From positions 43,451 through 107,450 of the forward strand of contig CAZJUQ010000047.1 in NCBI GenBank assembly GCA_964549335.1: a DNA stretch of 64,000 bases, read 5' to 3'. This stretch comes from Sulfidibacterium sp964549335 (GTDB lineage Bacteria > Bacteroidota > Bacteroidia > Bacteroidales > F082). A model generated the notes under the pieces. That model saw only the letters and a list, made by a program, of their open reading frames with translations. It had not been told where the DNA came from and ran no database searches. Position 1 is the first letter of the stretch, and every line of letters starts with the position of its first letter. This document shows, in pieces, positions 9,229 through 18,041 of this stretch. The position numbers and the translations under genes are program-made.

Positions 9229-10692
9229 ATGAAAAGAGAGCCGTTAATACATGCGGGAGCGGTATTTCATTTTTTCGGTATGTTAATCATTATCGAAGCC
9301 TTTTTTATGCTTTTTGCCGTAGCCGTAGCCTTAGCGGTTGACGACCAGTCGGTAAAGCCGCTCGTATTATCTTTTCTTGTGACATTGGTTACCGGTTTTT
9401 TTGTACGAAACGCCACGGTAAAATATCATTACGATTCGTTACGGCGTCGCGAAAGTATTCTGGTGGTTGTAGGTACGTGGTTGATAATTTCGTTAATGGG
9501 TGTTTTGCCTTACATTTTAAGCGGTAGCATAAAAAATTTCACCGATGCTTTTTTTGAAACCGTTTCGGGGTTTACAACCACGGGTTCGTCCATACTGACG
9601 GATATAGAGGCTGTTCCCAAGGGGATACTTTTTTGGAGAAGTTTAACCCACTGGATAGGCGGGATGGGTATTATAGTTTTACTGGTTGCCCTTTCACCTT
9701 TTTTAAAGGTGAGCAGCATATACTTGTTTAACAATGAAGCCTCTGTGGTGATATCCGACAAGGTAAATCCCCGTATGTTTGAAGATGCCCGTATGATTTG
9801 GGTTATATATGTTGTACTCACGGTGTTGGAGGTTATATTGTTGCATTTGGGCGGAATGGATTTTTTCGACAGTACGTGCCACGCTTTCGGTACCGTTGCC
9901 ACCGGGGGGTTCTCCACGAGAAACGCAAGTGTGGGAGCTTTTTCGCCTTACATTCAATATGTGATTACCGTTTTCATGTTCCTTTCGGGAGCAAACTTTT
10001 TTCTGTACCTTTTAATAATAAACAGGCGTATTAAAGTGGCATTGAAAAATGAAGAGTTGCGGCTTTATGCCAAGATAATTTTCCTTGCCGGTGCGGCACT
10101 TACCCTCATACTCTATTTTAAACAAAACATGGATTTTGAAAGTGCTTTCCGCGATGCCTATTTTCAGGTTGTATCAATAATAACCGCCACGGGTTTTGCC
10201 ACCGACGACTATTTGCAATGGCCCGTTTACGGTTGGCTTATCATACTCGGGCTTATGTTTATAGGTGCCAGTGCAGGCTCGACGGGAGGAGGAATAAAGG
10301 TGATACGCCATTTGATATTTTTTAAATATTTGAAAATTCAATATCGTAAGCTTTTACATCCCAACCTTGTGGCGACGGTACATTACAACGGAAGATATAT
10401 CGATGACGAAACTCTTACTAAGGTTACAAATTATATAATTTTATATGTACTCGTTTTTGTTGCGGCTTCGCTGACATTGTCGTTTATGAAAATAGACCCC
10501 GAAACGTCTTTCGGCTCGGTTATAACCTGTATGGGAGGAATAGGTCCCGGATTCGGACTTACGGGTCCCGCCTCAAATTTCGAAATGCTTCCTCCGGCGG
10601 CAAAAGACGTATTGATACTAATGATGTTGATGGGGCGTTTGGAATTATATACTTTCCTCGTTATCTTCACTCCTTCGTTTTGGAAATTGTAA
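9229..10692 (+). CDS. trkH: TrkH family potassium uptake protein (channel subunit)
   Basis: The 487-residue polytopic protein has the four pore-loop repeats of the Trk/Ktr/HKT superfamily: TVSGFTTTGSSILTD, GTVATGGFSTRNAS, SIITATGFATDDY and CMGGIGPGFGLTGP, each with the selectivity-filter glycine. The TGxSTRxxS pattern and the intramembrane GASAGSTGGGIKV loop are typical of TrkH. It imports K+ across the inner membrane and normally needs the cytosolic NAD-binding TrkA, which is not in this window. It is a single-gene unit divergent from the EEP gene, with a perfect Shine-Dalgarno. Length is normal and I see nothing odd. Confidence 0.95.
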   Translation: MKREPLIHAGAVFHFFGMLIIIEAFFMLFAVAVALAVDDQSVKPLVLSFLVTLVTGFFVRNATVKYHYDSLRRRESILVVVGTWLIISLMGVLPYILSGSIKNFTDAFFETVSGFTTTGSSILTDIEAVPKGILFWRSLTHWIGGMGIIVLLVALSPFLKVSSIYLFNNEASVVISDKVNPRMFEDARMIWVIYVVLTVLEVILLHLGGMDFFDSTCHAFGTVATGGFSTRNASVGAFSPYIQYVITVFMFLSGANFFLYLLIINRRIKVALKNEELRLYAKIIFLAGAALTLILYFKQNMDFESAFRDAYFQVVSIITATGFATDDYLQWPVYGWLIILGLMFIGASAGSTGGGIKVIRHLIFFKYLKIQYRKLLHPNLVATVHYNGRYIDDETLTKVTNYIILYVLVFVAASLTLSFMKIDPETSFGSVITCMGGIGPGFGLTGPASNFEMLPPAAKDVLILMMLMGRLELYTFLVIFTPSFWKL

Positions 10693-10785
10693 TATCCTGT
10701 CAAACGGATAAGGCAATAGTTTATGTTGTTTTTTTTATGCAACCATAAATTATTATTTAATGTCACTATTTTAAGTTCTTATTTT

Positions 10786-10800
10786 TTTTGTATTTTGCAG
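10786..10800 (+). promoter_or_regulatory. Promoter-like 15-mer upstream of the first ECF sigma gene
   Basis: The sequence TTTTGTATTTTGCAG lies 44 bp before the sigma ATG. The same 15-mer with one change (TTTTGTATCTTGCAG) lies 48 bp before the second sigma gene at 51386. Compared with the usual TAnnTTTG box, the spacing between TA and TTTG is one base shorter. Confidence 0.5.
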
Positions 10801-10844
10801 CCCGAATTGTTTTTTAAGGTGGTTATCCGCAATCCTAAATCTGC

Positions 10845-11399
10845 ATGGAATTTGACAGTCAATTTATTGAGAGGTTAATAAAAAATGATAAAGCCGCCCA
10901 ACGCGAATTTTATCGTTATTTTTCCTCCAAAATGTATGGCGTATGTTTGCGTTTTGCAAAAGATGTTGACGATGCAAATGACATGATGCAGGAGGGATTT
11001 ATCAGGATTTTTAACCACATATCCGATTTCAGGGGTGAGGGCTCGCTCGAAGGTTGGGTGCGCCGTACAATTATCAATACGGCAATAAATTTCTATAAAC
11101 GTAAAATGCGTAAAAGCAATACCGTTTCAATCGATGTTGTTGCTGAGCGCGTTGACAAAAGCATTCATATAATCGAGAAAATGTCGGTGGACGAACTGAT
11201 GGTCCTTATTCAAGAGTTGCCCACGGGTTACCGGACGGTTTTTAACCTTAATGTAATAGAAGGTTATACCCACAAGGAGATTGGAGAGATGCTTAATATT
11301 TCGGAAAACACATCGAAATCGCAACTTTCGAGAGCAAGGGTGGCATTGCAAAAAAAACTGGAAAAGATTAAAAAGAGAGAACAACAGAACAAAAGGTAA
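10845..11399 (+). CDS. ECF-type RNA polymerase sigma factor (cassette 1)
   Basis: The 184-residue protein has region 2 (residues ~20-90: KMYGVCLRFAKD, QEGFIRIF, GWVRRTIINTAIN) and region 4 (~125-180: LPTGYRTVFNLNVIEGYTHKEIGEMLNISENTSKSQLSRAR with its helix-turn-helix). Regions 1 and 3 are absent, as in ECF sigma factors. It directs RNA polymerase to a small regulon. It is followed 4 bp after its stop by a single-TM plus barrel protein whose cytosolic tail is a candidate anti-sigma element, and then by a PKD/T9SS cargo. The second cassette's sigma factor (51386-51952) is a clear paralogue with the same KMxGVCxRxAK and NTAIN blocks. Autoregulation is plausible because both sigma genes share an upstream 15-mer. 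Confidence 0.93.
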   Translation: MEFDSQFIERLIKNDKAAQREFYRYFSSKMYGVCLRFAKDVDDANDMMQEGFIRIFNHISDFRGEGSLEGWVRRTIINTAINFYKRKMRKSNTVSIDVVAERVDKSIHIIEKMSVDELMVLIQELPTGYRTVFNLNVIEGYTHKEIGEMLNISENTSKSQLSRARVALQKKLEKIKKREQQNKR

Positions 11400-11403
11400 T
11401 ATA

Positions 11404-12771
11404 TTGAACAATAACCAACAAAATATCGACCGCATAATCAAAGAAAAGTTTGAAAACTTTTCTCCGCAGCCTCCCGGATTTATTTGGGATAACATTGAGG
11501 CTAACCTCAATGAAAAACCTGCTGTGTTCGGTACGGCTAAGGTTCGAAACATAATTATTTTCGCTGTTTCGGCAATAGTCATTATTTTGTTGGGTTGGTT
11601 ACTGCTCGGCAACAAATATTTTTCACACAAAAACGATTTGACAAACGGAGTGGTATCTGTTGAATCTCCTGCAATATCAGGAAACAGTACCAATATCACC
11701 GCAGAAGGAACTAACGGCATAGAAACGGAAGAGCCGAACGAAAACAATAAACCGGAAATTGCAAAAACGGTTTCGTACCGCGAAAATGTTGATGAAAAAA
11801 CCCTTGTCAGCGACGAAAAAAGACCGGAGCAAAGCAACTTTGAAAATAGCGGTAACACCTCGGAAAATTCAAATTCCGGAAAACGGCAATTTAATTATAC
11901 CGCTTCCAAGGGTTTTGAGTTTAAGGTACCTACAAATACAAATAACGGCAATTTTGTGCCGACACTCGGCGCATTACTATATTCCGGCAAAAAAATCTCC
12001 ATTTGCGAAACACCCCGTCTGTTGATGCCGGCGGCAAACGCTTCTAACGGTAGTTCAAAAAGCCGGGGCAACGCAATTTCAAAATGGAAAGCAGGAGTAT
12101 TTATTTCGCCCGAGTTTGCCCTTACAACTCTCGACTCTCTTGAGGTATTGCACAGCTATACTTTGGGTGTTGATATGCAATATTCCTTAAGTAAAAACAC
12201 CTTTTTGCGTTTCGGACTCGGAACCACCTATTCGCGCGACAGGGGATTTACCGCAATAGAATTTAAAAGATGGGATTACATAGGCTCGTACAACGACGTT
12301 TACGAAGTTACTTTCGACACCTCGAGCGGTGTTCCCGTTCCTACTTATCACACACACAAAGTCGATGTTTACGATTCAATTCAGCATTTCGACGTTAGCG
12401 AAACAACCAATAGATACCTGTACATGCAATTTCCGGTTATGTTGGGATACAATATAGAAACCAAAGGAAGATTTAACTGGTATGTTTACGGAGGCCCCGT
12501 GATAAACGCTTTGGTTTATAAAGAAAAATCGACTCCCGAACTCGATAAAAACAGCACATTTTTAAACTACAATACCGATTTGTACGAAAGAAACAACCTG
12601 ATTTATCAGTTTCGGCTCGGAATGGGTTTTGAATTTGACCTGACAAGTAAATTCAGTTTCACTTTCGAGCCCGATTACATATATTATTTCAATCCTGTAT
12701 TTAAAAATTATTACGAAAAACAACCGCTATCAACATTAAGCTTGCGATTGGGGTTCTTTATAAAACTTTAA
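11404..12771 (+). CDS. Putative trans-envelope sigma regulator: cytosolic tail, one TM helix, linker, outer-membrane-type beta-barrel
   Basis: I place the start at TTG 11404, 4 bp after the sigma stop, because the earlier in-frame ATG at 11281 lies inside the sigma gene and adds a basic, unrelated stretch. The 455-residue product has a cytosolic tail (~1-48) with the IDRIIKEKFENFSPQPPGFIW motif, a TM helix (~49-68), a polar Asn/Glu/Ser-rich linker (~69-226) and a beta-strand-rich C-terminal domain (~227-455) ending in LSLRLGFFIKL, typical of PorT-like outer-membrane barrels. The tail motif (IDxxFKxxLxxxxxxPxxxxWxxIE) recurs in the second cassette and, from memory, in many Bacteroidota proteins beside ECF sigma factors. 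I infer that it holds or releases the sigma factor. An alternative is that the C-terminal domain is a soluble periplasmic beta-domain. Confidence 0.75.
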   Translation: MNNNQQNIDRIIKEKFENFSPQPPGFIWDNIEANLNEKPAVFGTAKVRNIIIFAVSAIVIILLGWLLLGNKYFSHKNDLTNGVVSVESPAISGNSTNITAEGTNGIETEEPNENNKPEIAKTVSYRENVDEKTLVSDEKRPEQSNFENSGNTSENSNSGKRQFNYTASKGFEFKVPTNTNNGNFVPTLGALLYSGKKISICETPRLLMPAANASNGSSKSRGNAISKWKAGVFISPEFALTTLDSLEVLHSYTLGVDMQYSLSKNTFLRFGLGTTYSRDRGFTAIEFKRWDYIGSYNDVYEVTFDTSSGVPVPTYHTHKVDVYDSIQHFDVSETTNRYLYMQFPVMLGYNIETKGRFNWYVYGGPVINALVYKEKSTPELDKNSTFLNYNTDLYERNNLIYQFRLGMGFEFDLTSKFSFTFEPDYIYYFNPVFKNYYEKQPLSTLSLRLGFFIKL

Positions 12772-12775
12772 AAAT

Positions 12776-14329
12776 ATGAGAAGGCTGATAAGGAAGATAT
12801 TATTTTTATTGTTGATGTTTCCGCTTGTTGCTGCGGCATCAGAGGGGGTTAACTACGTGGTGGTTAGCGGACAGATTATTAACTACGAATATGGAAATCC
12901 CGTAAAAAATCATAGTGTTTTTATTCAGCAATGTGATAACTCGGGAAATCCCGAAAAAGATATTATTGAACTTTTAACCGATAACGAAGGTTTCTTTTAC
13001 GATTCCATCGCCACAACAAATACAAAAGGTGCATTTACAATATTTACATACGACTATTATGGCAAACGTATCGATACCACTCTGTATTACCGTTTTTTGA
13101 TTTTCAACAGCAACGTTCTTGTGGCTAACTTTAAAATTTATATGCCTTACCAAATGGAAAAGGTACAGGCAAGATTCAACTACTACCAAAAAATCGGCGA
13201 CAACCGTTTCAAATTTCTTTTTAAAGACCTTACCAAAACCAGCAACATAATTTCGAGAAAATGGAATTTCGGTGACGGTACCACCTCCAACGAAAAAAAT
13301 GTTGAGCACCTATATTCGGCTACCGGTTTTTATAAAATAACACTCTCGGTTAAAGCCCTGGTAAACAACGAAGTGCAAACAAGCTCCTTTAGCCGTATGA
13401 TATATATTTCCGACCGTTCGTATTACAACTTCGGAGGACATGCTTTTTGTCAATATTTCCCCATAGATGTGGGAGTGGCCTATTTATACATGCTCGACTC
13501 CTCAAGGTCGTTCATTCCCATCGATACGGCATACCTTGACACACTGGGATATTACTACTTTTACCAGGTTCCGGCTGCCGAATATCTTGTAAAAGCGCAA
13601 CCTACCAAAAATTCGTCCTCATACGGCAAAATGTTGCCCACATATTACGGCGATAAAATATCGTGGGAAAACGCTTCGATAATACACCTTACCGAAACGG
13701 GTTGGGAGTACGACATTCATTTGAAATCGGTCGAAGGTTCACTTCAATCGGGAAACGGATTTATTCATGGAAATATTAGCTTTTTCAACGGATTGAAAGA
13801 GGGTGGAGAATTACCGGTCGAAGGGGTAACCGTTTATCTGTTAAACGGAAATTTTGTCTCGCTCATATATCATTATTCCGACGGTAACGGCGACTTTAAT
13901 TTTAGCAATATTGCTTTTGGCGACTATTCCCTCAAACCCGAAATTACAGGAGTTCATTGCGATGAAGTTTCAATAGAGGTGTCGGGAACCCAGCCTGTTG
14001 TCGACAGCATTAAAATTCTTATCCAAGATGGTGAAGCATCCCTGTCGGTGCCCGAACAAAAACACTTCTCGCAAGACTTTTTTAACAGTATTTATCCTTC
14101 GCCTGCCCTGTCGCAAATAAAACTTGCAATACAAAGCAGCTCCGGCAACGATATGGAATGGAAAATTTTCGACATGTCGGGACGTTTTATAAAAAACGGA
14201 TTTTACTCTTTACAACCGGGAAACAATATTATAAACATTAATATTCCCGATCTTGATAGCGGATTGTATTTGATGGAGATAATTTGGGATAACGGAAAAA
14301 AAGCACAAAAGAAATTTTCGGTAAGATAA
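12776..14329 (+). CDS. PKD-domain cell-surface protein with T9SS sorting domain (cassette 1 cargo)
   Basis: The 517-residue protein begins with a signal peptide (cleavage near residue 20, AAASEG). Residues ~25-120 form a transthyretin-like domain (GQIINYEYGNPVKNHSVFI). One PKD domain follows, marked by WNFGDGTTSNEKNVEHLY. Then comes a module starting YYNFGGHAFCQYFP and ending near PTYYGDKISWENASIIHL, and a second transthyretin-like module (VEGVTVYLLNG, SDGNGDFNFSNIAFGDYSL). The last ~80 residues are a T9SS type A sorting domain (SIYPSPALSQIKL onward). The same module order appears in the two cargos of the second cassette. It starts 4 bp after the barrel gene, so the three genes form an operon. 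Role in adhesion or surface-layer structure is inferred only. Confidence 0.85.
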   Translation: MRRLIRKILFLLLMFPLVAAASEGVNYVVVSGQIINYEYGNPVKNHSVFIQQCDNSGNPEKDIIELLTDNEGFFYDSIATTNTKGAFTIFTYDYYGKRIDTTLYYRFLIFNSNVLVANFKIYMPYQMEKVQARFNYYQKIGDNRFKFLFKDLTKTSNIISRKWNFGDGTTSNEKNVEHLYSATGFYKITLSVKALVNNEVQTSSFSRMIYISDRSYYNFGGHAFCQYFPIDVGVAYLYMLDSSRSFIPIDTAYLDTLGYYYFYQVPAAEYLVKAQPTKNSSSYGKMLPTYYGDKISWENASIIHLTETGWEYDIHLKSVEGSLQSGNGFIHGNISFFNGLKEGGELPVEGVTVYLLNGNFVSLIYHYSDGNGDFNFSNIAFGDYSLKPEITGVHCDEVSIEVSGTQPVVDSIKILIQDGEASLSVPEQKHFSQDFFNSIYPSPALSQIKLAIQSSSGNDMEWKIFDMSGRFIKNGFYSLQPGNNIININIPDLDSGLYLMEIIWDNGKKAQKKFSVR

Positions 14330-14352
14330 CAACGGCAATTGTAAAAACAGGT

Positions 14353-14360
14353 TATTTTTG
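14353..14360 (+). promoter_or_regulatory. Possible -7 box upstream of the hypD-like gene
   Basis: TATTTTTG matches TAnnTTTG exactly, but it lies 190 bp before the start codon and has no -33 element at the usual spacing. It would give a long leader that contains the inverted repeat at 14464-14486. Confidence 0.35.
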
Positions 14361-14463
14361 CCTTGTAAATATATTCAACTTGAATAATGATTATTTCTCT
14401 TTTGAAAAATTACCGGCATCTTTTTGAATGTTTGATGTTTTACATCTAATCATTGCCCCTTTT

Positions 14464-14486
14464 TTGCAGGGTTAAACTTCCTGCAA
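14464..14486 (+). promoter_or_regulatory. Inverted repeat in the leader of the glycyl-radical operon
   Basis: Perfect 7-nt arms TTGCAGG and CCTGCAA are separated by 9 nt, 64 bp before the hypD-like ATG. It could be an operator for an unlinked regulator or an mRNA hairpin. No regulator gene is adjacent. Confidence 0.4.
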
Positions 14487-14550
14487 CCTTTCTCTCTTTT
14501 TTCAATTTTTTCAACAACCTTTTTTATTAATTGTTAAAAATATTAATGCA

Positions 14551-17019
14551 ATGATTGATGCCATAAAACAGATGAAAACGGACGATGCAGCAGAGAAAAA
14601 AGTTTGTATCGACGACGATTTTTTCGATAGCCGTTATTTCGACAAGGAAGACCCCGGCATGAACGCAAGAATAAAACGTTTGCGCAAATTAAGTTATAAT
14701 ACAAAACCAACAATAACCATTGAACGCGCTTTGCATCAAACCGAATTTTACAAAAAAAATTACGGAAAATATTCCATTCCCGTGTTGCGTGCCAAAAGTT
14801 TTTATTACCATTACAGCAAAAAAAAGCTTTATATAGGAGAAGATGAACTTATTGTTGGAGAGCGCGGACCCGCACCGAAAGCGGTGCCCACGTTTCCCGA
14901 ACTAACATGTCACAGTGTCGAAGATTTTCACGTGTTGAACAACCGTGAACAACAACCCTATTACGTTAAAGAAGAAGATATAAAGATATACGAAAAAGAG
15001 GTTATTCCTTACTGGCGCGGACGTACCCAGCGCGAACGAATTTTCAAACATGTGCCCGCGGAGTGGAAACGGGCATACGAAGCAGGACTTTTTACCGAAT
15101 TTATGGAACAACGCGCTCCCGGACATACCGCCCTCGACGGAAAAATTTACGAAAAAGGACTCCTCGGTTTTAAAAAAGATATTAAAGCACATTTAGATTC
15201 CCTCGATTATCTTAACGACCCTGAGGCTACCGACAAAGCCGAAGAGCTTACCGCCATGGATATTGCTTGCGATGCGGTAATTTTATATGCTAACCGCCAT
15301 GCCGAACTGGCGCAAAGTATGGCGGAAAAAGAGCCCCGCGAAAAGCGTAAATCGGAACTTTTGAAAATTGCGGAAGTGTGCCGCCGGGTACCGGCTAATC
15401 CGCCGCGGAATTTTTGGGAAGCAATCCAAATGTACTGGTTTGTACATCTGGCTACAATTACGGAACTCAACGGTTGGGATGCCATGAATCCCGGACATTT
15501 CGACCAACACCTTTTTCCCTTTTATAAAAAAGAGGTCGAAAAGGGAACGCTTACCCGAAATCAGGCAAAAGAGTTGCTCTCCTGTTTTTGGATTAAGGTA
15601 AACAATCATCCGGCACCTCCCAAAGTGGGTATTACCGCACGCGAAAGCGGCACTTACAACGACTTTACAAATATCAACATAGGTGGTGTTAAACCCGACG
15701 GCTCCGACGGTGTCAACGAAGTATCGTACATTATGCTCGAAATTATTGAAGAATTGCACATGCTGCAACCTGGCACCTCGGTTCATATTGCACAGGTTAC
15801 CCCCGACAGGTTTTTGAACAGGGCTTGCAAGGTTATTAGAAAAGGTTACGGATATCCTTCGGTATTTAATCCCGATGTCTATATTACCGAAATGTTGGCA
15901 ATGGGAAAATCGCTGCAAGATGCACGCGAGGGGGGATGCAGCGGTTGTATTGAGGTGGGTGCTTTCGGTAAAGAGGCCTACCTCCTTACCGGTTATTTGA
16001 ATGTGCCTAAAATTCTTGAAATAACACTTAACAACGGAATAGACCCGCTTACGGGAAAACTTGCCGGATTGAAAACCGGCGACCCGAGAAATTTCAAAAC
16101 TTACAAACAACTTTACAACGCTTTTGTTAAACAATTAAACTTTGTGGTTGACCAAAAAATAAGAGTCAGCAACTATATTGATAAAATGTTTGCAAAATAT
16201 GCACCCGCACCCTTTTTGTCGGTCTTAATTGACGATTGTATCGAAAAAGGGAAAGATTACTACAATGCCGGACCGCGTTACAATACAAACTATATTCAAT
16301 GTACGGGGTTGGGAACTATTACCGACAGCTTGTCGTCACTTAAAAAGCATGTTTTTGAAGACAAAACCGTTTCGATGGATAGAATGTTGAAAGCCCTTGC
16401 CGCTAATTTTGAGGGCGATGAGCCCTTACGGCAGGCCATTATTAACAAAACACCCTTTTTCGGAAACGATGACGACTATGCCGACGATATTGCGCGGCAG
16501 GTTTACGACGATTTGCTGAAAGCTATCGATGGTAAACCTAACATAAAAGGCGGCAAATACCACCTTAATATGCTTTCGACAACTTGCCATGTATATTTCG
16601 GCAAAGTTCTCGGGGCTACTCCCAACGGCAGGCTTGCTTATAAATCCATTTCGGACGGCACTTCGCCTTCGCACGGCAGCGATGTAAACGGACCCTCGGC
16701 GGTAATACGCTCTATGACCAAGATAGACCATACGCGTTCGGGAGGTACTTTGTTGAATATGCGTTTTTTGCCCGGTTTGTTAAAACGCGACGAAGATGTT
16801 GAAAAACTCGGTAAGCTAATAAGAAGTTATTTCTCATTGGGAGGACATCACATACAGTTTAATATCGTTGATACCGAAACCCTCCTTAAAGCACAGAGAC
16901 ATCCCGAAGAGTATAAGGATTTAATGGTGCGTATGGCGGGCTACAGCGACTATTTTAACGATATGAACGAAGATTTGCAACAAGATATTATTGAGCGTAC
17001 CGAAAATGAGGGGTTTTAA
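14551..17019 (+). CDS. hypD: Glycyl radical enzyme, probably trans-4-hydroxy-L-proline dehydratase
   Basis: The 822-residue protein has the pyruvate formate-lyase-like N-terminal domain and the C-terminal glycyl radical loop RMAGYSDYFNDM, placing the radical on Gly797. The active-site loop reads GGCSGCIEVGAFGKEAY, with thiyl Cys466 and catalytic Glu468. This GCSGCxE form, as I recall it, is characteristic of HypD, which dehydrates trans-4-hydroxyproline to pyrroline-5-carboxylate; diol dehydratases and choline lyase have different surroundings. It is ~30 residues longer at the N-terminus than the Clostridioides enzyme. The activase gene begins 6 bp after its stop. No proC lies nearby, so the next step, P5C reduction to proline, must be encoded elsewhere. 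The enzyme is oxygen-labile, which points to anaerobic life. Confidence 0.85.
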   Translation: MIDAIKQMKTDDAAEKKVCIDDDFFDSRYFDKEDPGMNARIKRLRKLSYNTKPTITIERALHQTEFYKKNYGKYSIPVLRAKSFYYHYSKKKLYIGEDELIVGERGPAPKAVPTFPELTCHSVEDFHVLNNREQQPYYVKEEDIKIYEKEVIPYWRGRTQRERIFKHVPAEWKRAYEAGLFTEFMEQRAPGHTALDGKIYEKGLLGFKKDIKAHLDSLDYLNDPEATDKAEELTAMDIACDAVILYANRHAELAQSMAEKEPREKRKSELLKIAEVCRRVPANPPRNFWEAIQMYWFVHLATITELNGWDAMNPGHFDQHLFPFYKKEVEKGTLTRNQAKELLSCFWIKVNNHPAPPKVGITARESGTYNDFTNINIGGVKPDGSDGVNEVSYIMLEIIEELHMLQPGTSVHIAQVTPDRFLNRACKVIRKGYGYPSVFNPDVYITEMLAMGKSLQDAREGGCSGCIEVGAFGKEAYLLTGYLNVPKILEITLNNGIDPLTGKLAGLKTGDPRNFKTYKQLYNAFVKQLNFVVDQKIRVSNYIDKMFAKYAPAPFLSVLIDDCIEKGKDYYNAGPRYNTNYIQCTGLGTITDSLSSLKKHVFEDKTVSMDRMLKALAANFEGDEPLRQAIINKTPFFGNDDDYADDIARQVYDDLLKAIDGKPNIKGGKYHLNMLSTTCHVYFGKVLGATPNGRLAYKSISDGTSPSHGSDVNGPSAVIRSMTKIDHTRSGGTLLNMRFLPGLLKRDEDVEKLGKLIRSYFSLGGHHIQFNIVDTETLLKAQRHPEEYKDLMVRMAGYSDYFNDMNEDLQQDIIERTENEGF

Positions 17020-17025
17020 GGGAAA

Positions 17026-17946
17026 ATGGTACAAGATATGAAAAGTCCCTTGATTTTCGATATAAAACGCTATGCCATAAACGACGGTCCGGGCATCAGG
17101 GTAACGGTTTTTTTCAAAGGGTGTCCCCTTTCGTGCAAATGGTGTCACAATCCCGAAAGCCAGTCTCCCGGAGTACAAAAAATGTTTACCGCCTCCAAAT
17201 GTATAGGTTGTCGGGCTTGTGTCGAAGTTTGCAGGTTTGATGCGTGTAAACTTACATCCAAAGGAGTTGTTACCGATGTGTCGCTTTGTACTCTTTGCGG
17301 GGATTGTGCAAAGGTGTGTCCCGCCACAGCCACCGAAATGATTGGCAAATATATGACCGTGGAAGAGATTATGGAAATAATAAGAAAAGAGACCGTTATT
17401 ATGGATAAATCGGGTGGGGGAGTCACCTTCTCGGGCGGAGAACCCTTAATGTTTCCCCGCTTTTTAAACCGTCTGCTTCATATTTGCGGCGACGAAAATA
17501 TCCACCGTTGTGTCGATACTTCGGGATATGCCAAACAAGATGTGTTGTTGGAAACGGCTAAAAGAACCGATTTGTTTTTGTACGATTTGAAACTTATGGA
17601 CAGTGAAAAACATAAACTTTTTACAGGTGTCGATAATAAATTGATACTTGATAACCTTGAAATGCTTTCCGCAACGGATGCCGATATAAACATCAGGATT
17701 CCTCTTGTTTACAGTGTTAACGACGATGAAGAGAATTTGGTAAAAACGGCGAAGTTTATTGCAGGTTTAAAGGGAAAACCGAAAAAGGTTAATATTTTGC
17801 CCTACCATAACATTGCGGAAAAAAAATATGAAAAACTGGGAACGGTTTACAATAAGGGAACAATGGACGAACCCCCGGAAGAGAGTATGAAGTTGGCGAC
17901 GGAGATATTCCGCTCTTACAATATCAATGTTGTAACGGGAGGGTGA
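17026..17946 (+). CDS. Glycyl-radical enzyme activating protein (HypD activase)
   Basis: The 306-residue radical SAM enzyme installs the glycyl radical on the upstream dehydratase. It has the CxxxCxxC cluster motif at Cys33, Cys37 and Cys40 (FKGCPLSCKWCHNPES), followed by two ferredoxin-type clusters: Cys59/62/65/69 (CIGCRACVEVC) and Cys88/91/94/98 (CTLCGDCAKVC). This two-cluster insert is typical of activases for the non-PFL glycyl radical enzymes. The SAM-binding GGE motif is present (VTFSGGEPLM). It can start at 17026 or at the second Met at 17038. Tight spacing to the dehydratase gene shows an operon. Length is normal. Confidence 0.93.
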   Translation: MVQDMKSPLIFDIKRYAINDGPGIRVTVFFKGCPLSCKWCHNPESQSPGVQKMFTASKCIGCRACVEVCRFDACKLTSKGVVTDVSLCTLCGDCAKVCPATATEMIGKYMTVEEIMEIIRKETVIMDKSGGGVTFSGGEPLMFPRFLNRLLHICGDENIHRCVDTSGYAKQDVLLETAKRTDLFLYDLKLMDSEKHKLFTGVDNKLILDNLEMLSATDADINIRIPLVYSVNDDEENLVKTAKFIAGLKGKPKKVNILPYHNIAEKKYEKLGTVYNKGTMDEPPEESMKLATEIFRSYNINVVTGG

Positions 17947-18041
17947 ACCTTGCCGGTAAAGTAAATTAATAGCTGTAAAATGGTGCTTGCACTCCGGAAA
18001 ATTCATTTGTTCGGGAACATGAAAGGTGTATTGCATATGAT

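Noticed and set aside
11281..11403. Upstream ATG start for the first barrel regulator
   Set aside because: It overlaps the sigma gene by 119 bp and encodes a basic stretch unlike the second copy, whose N-terminus matches the sequence from 11404.
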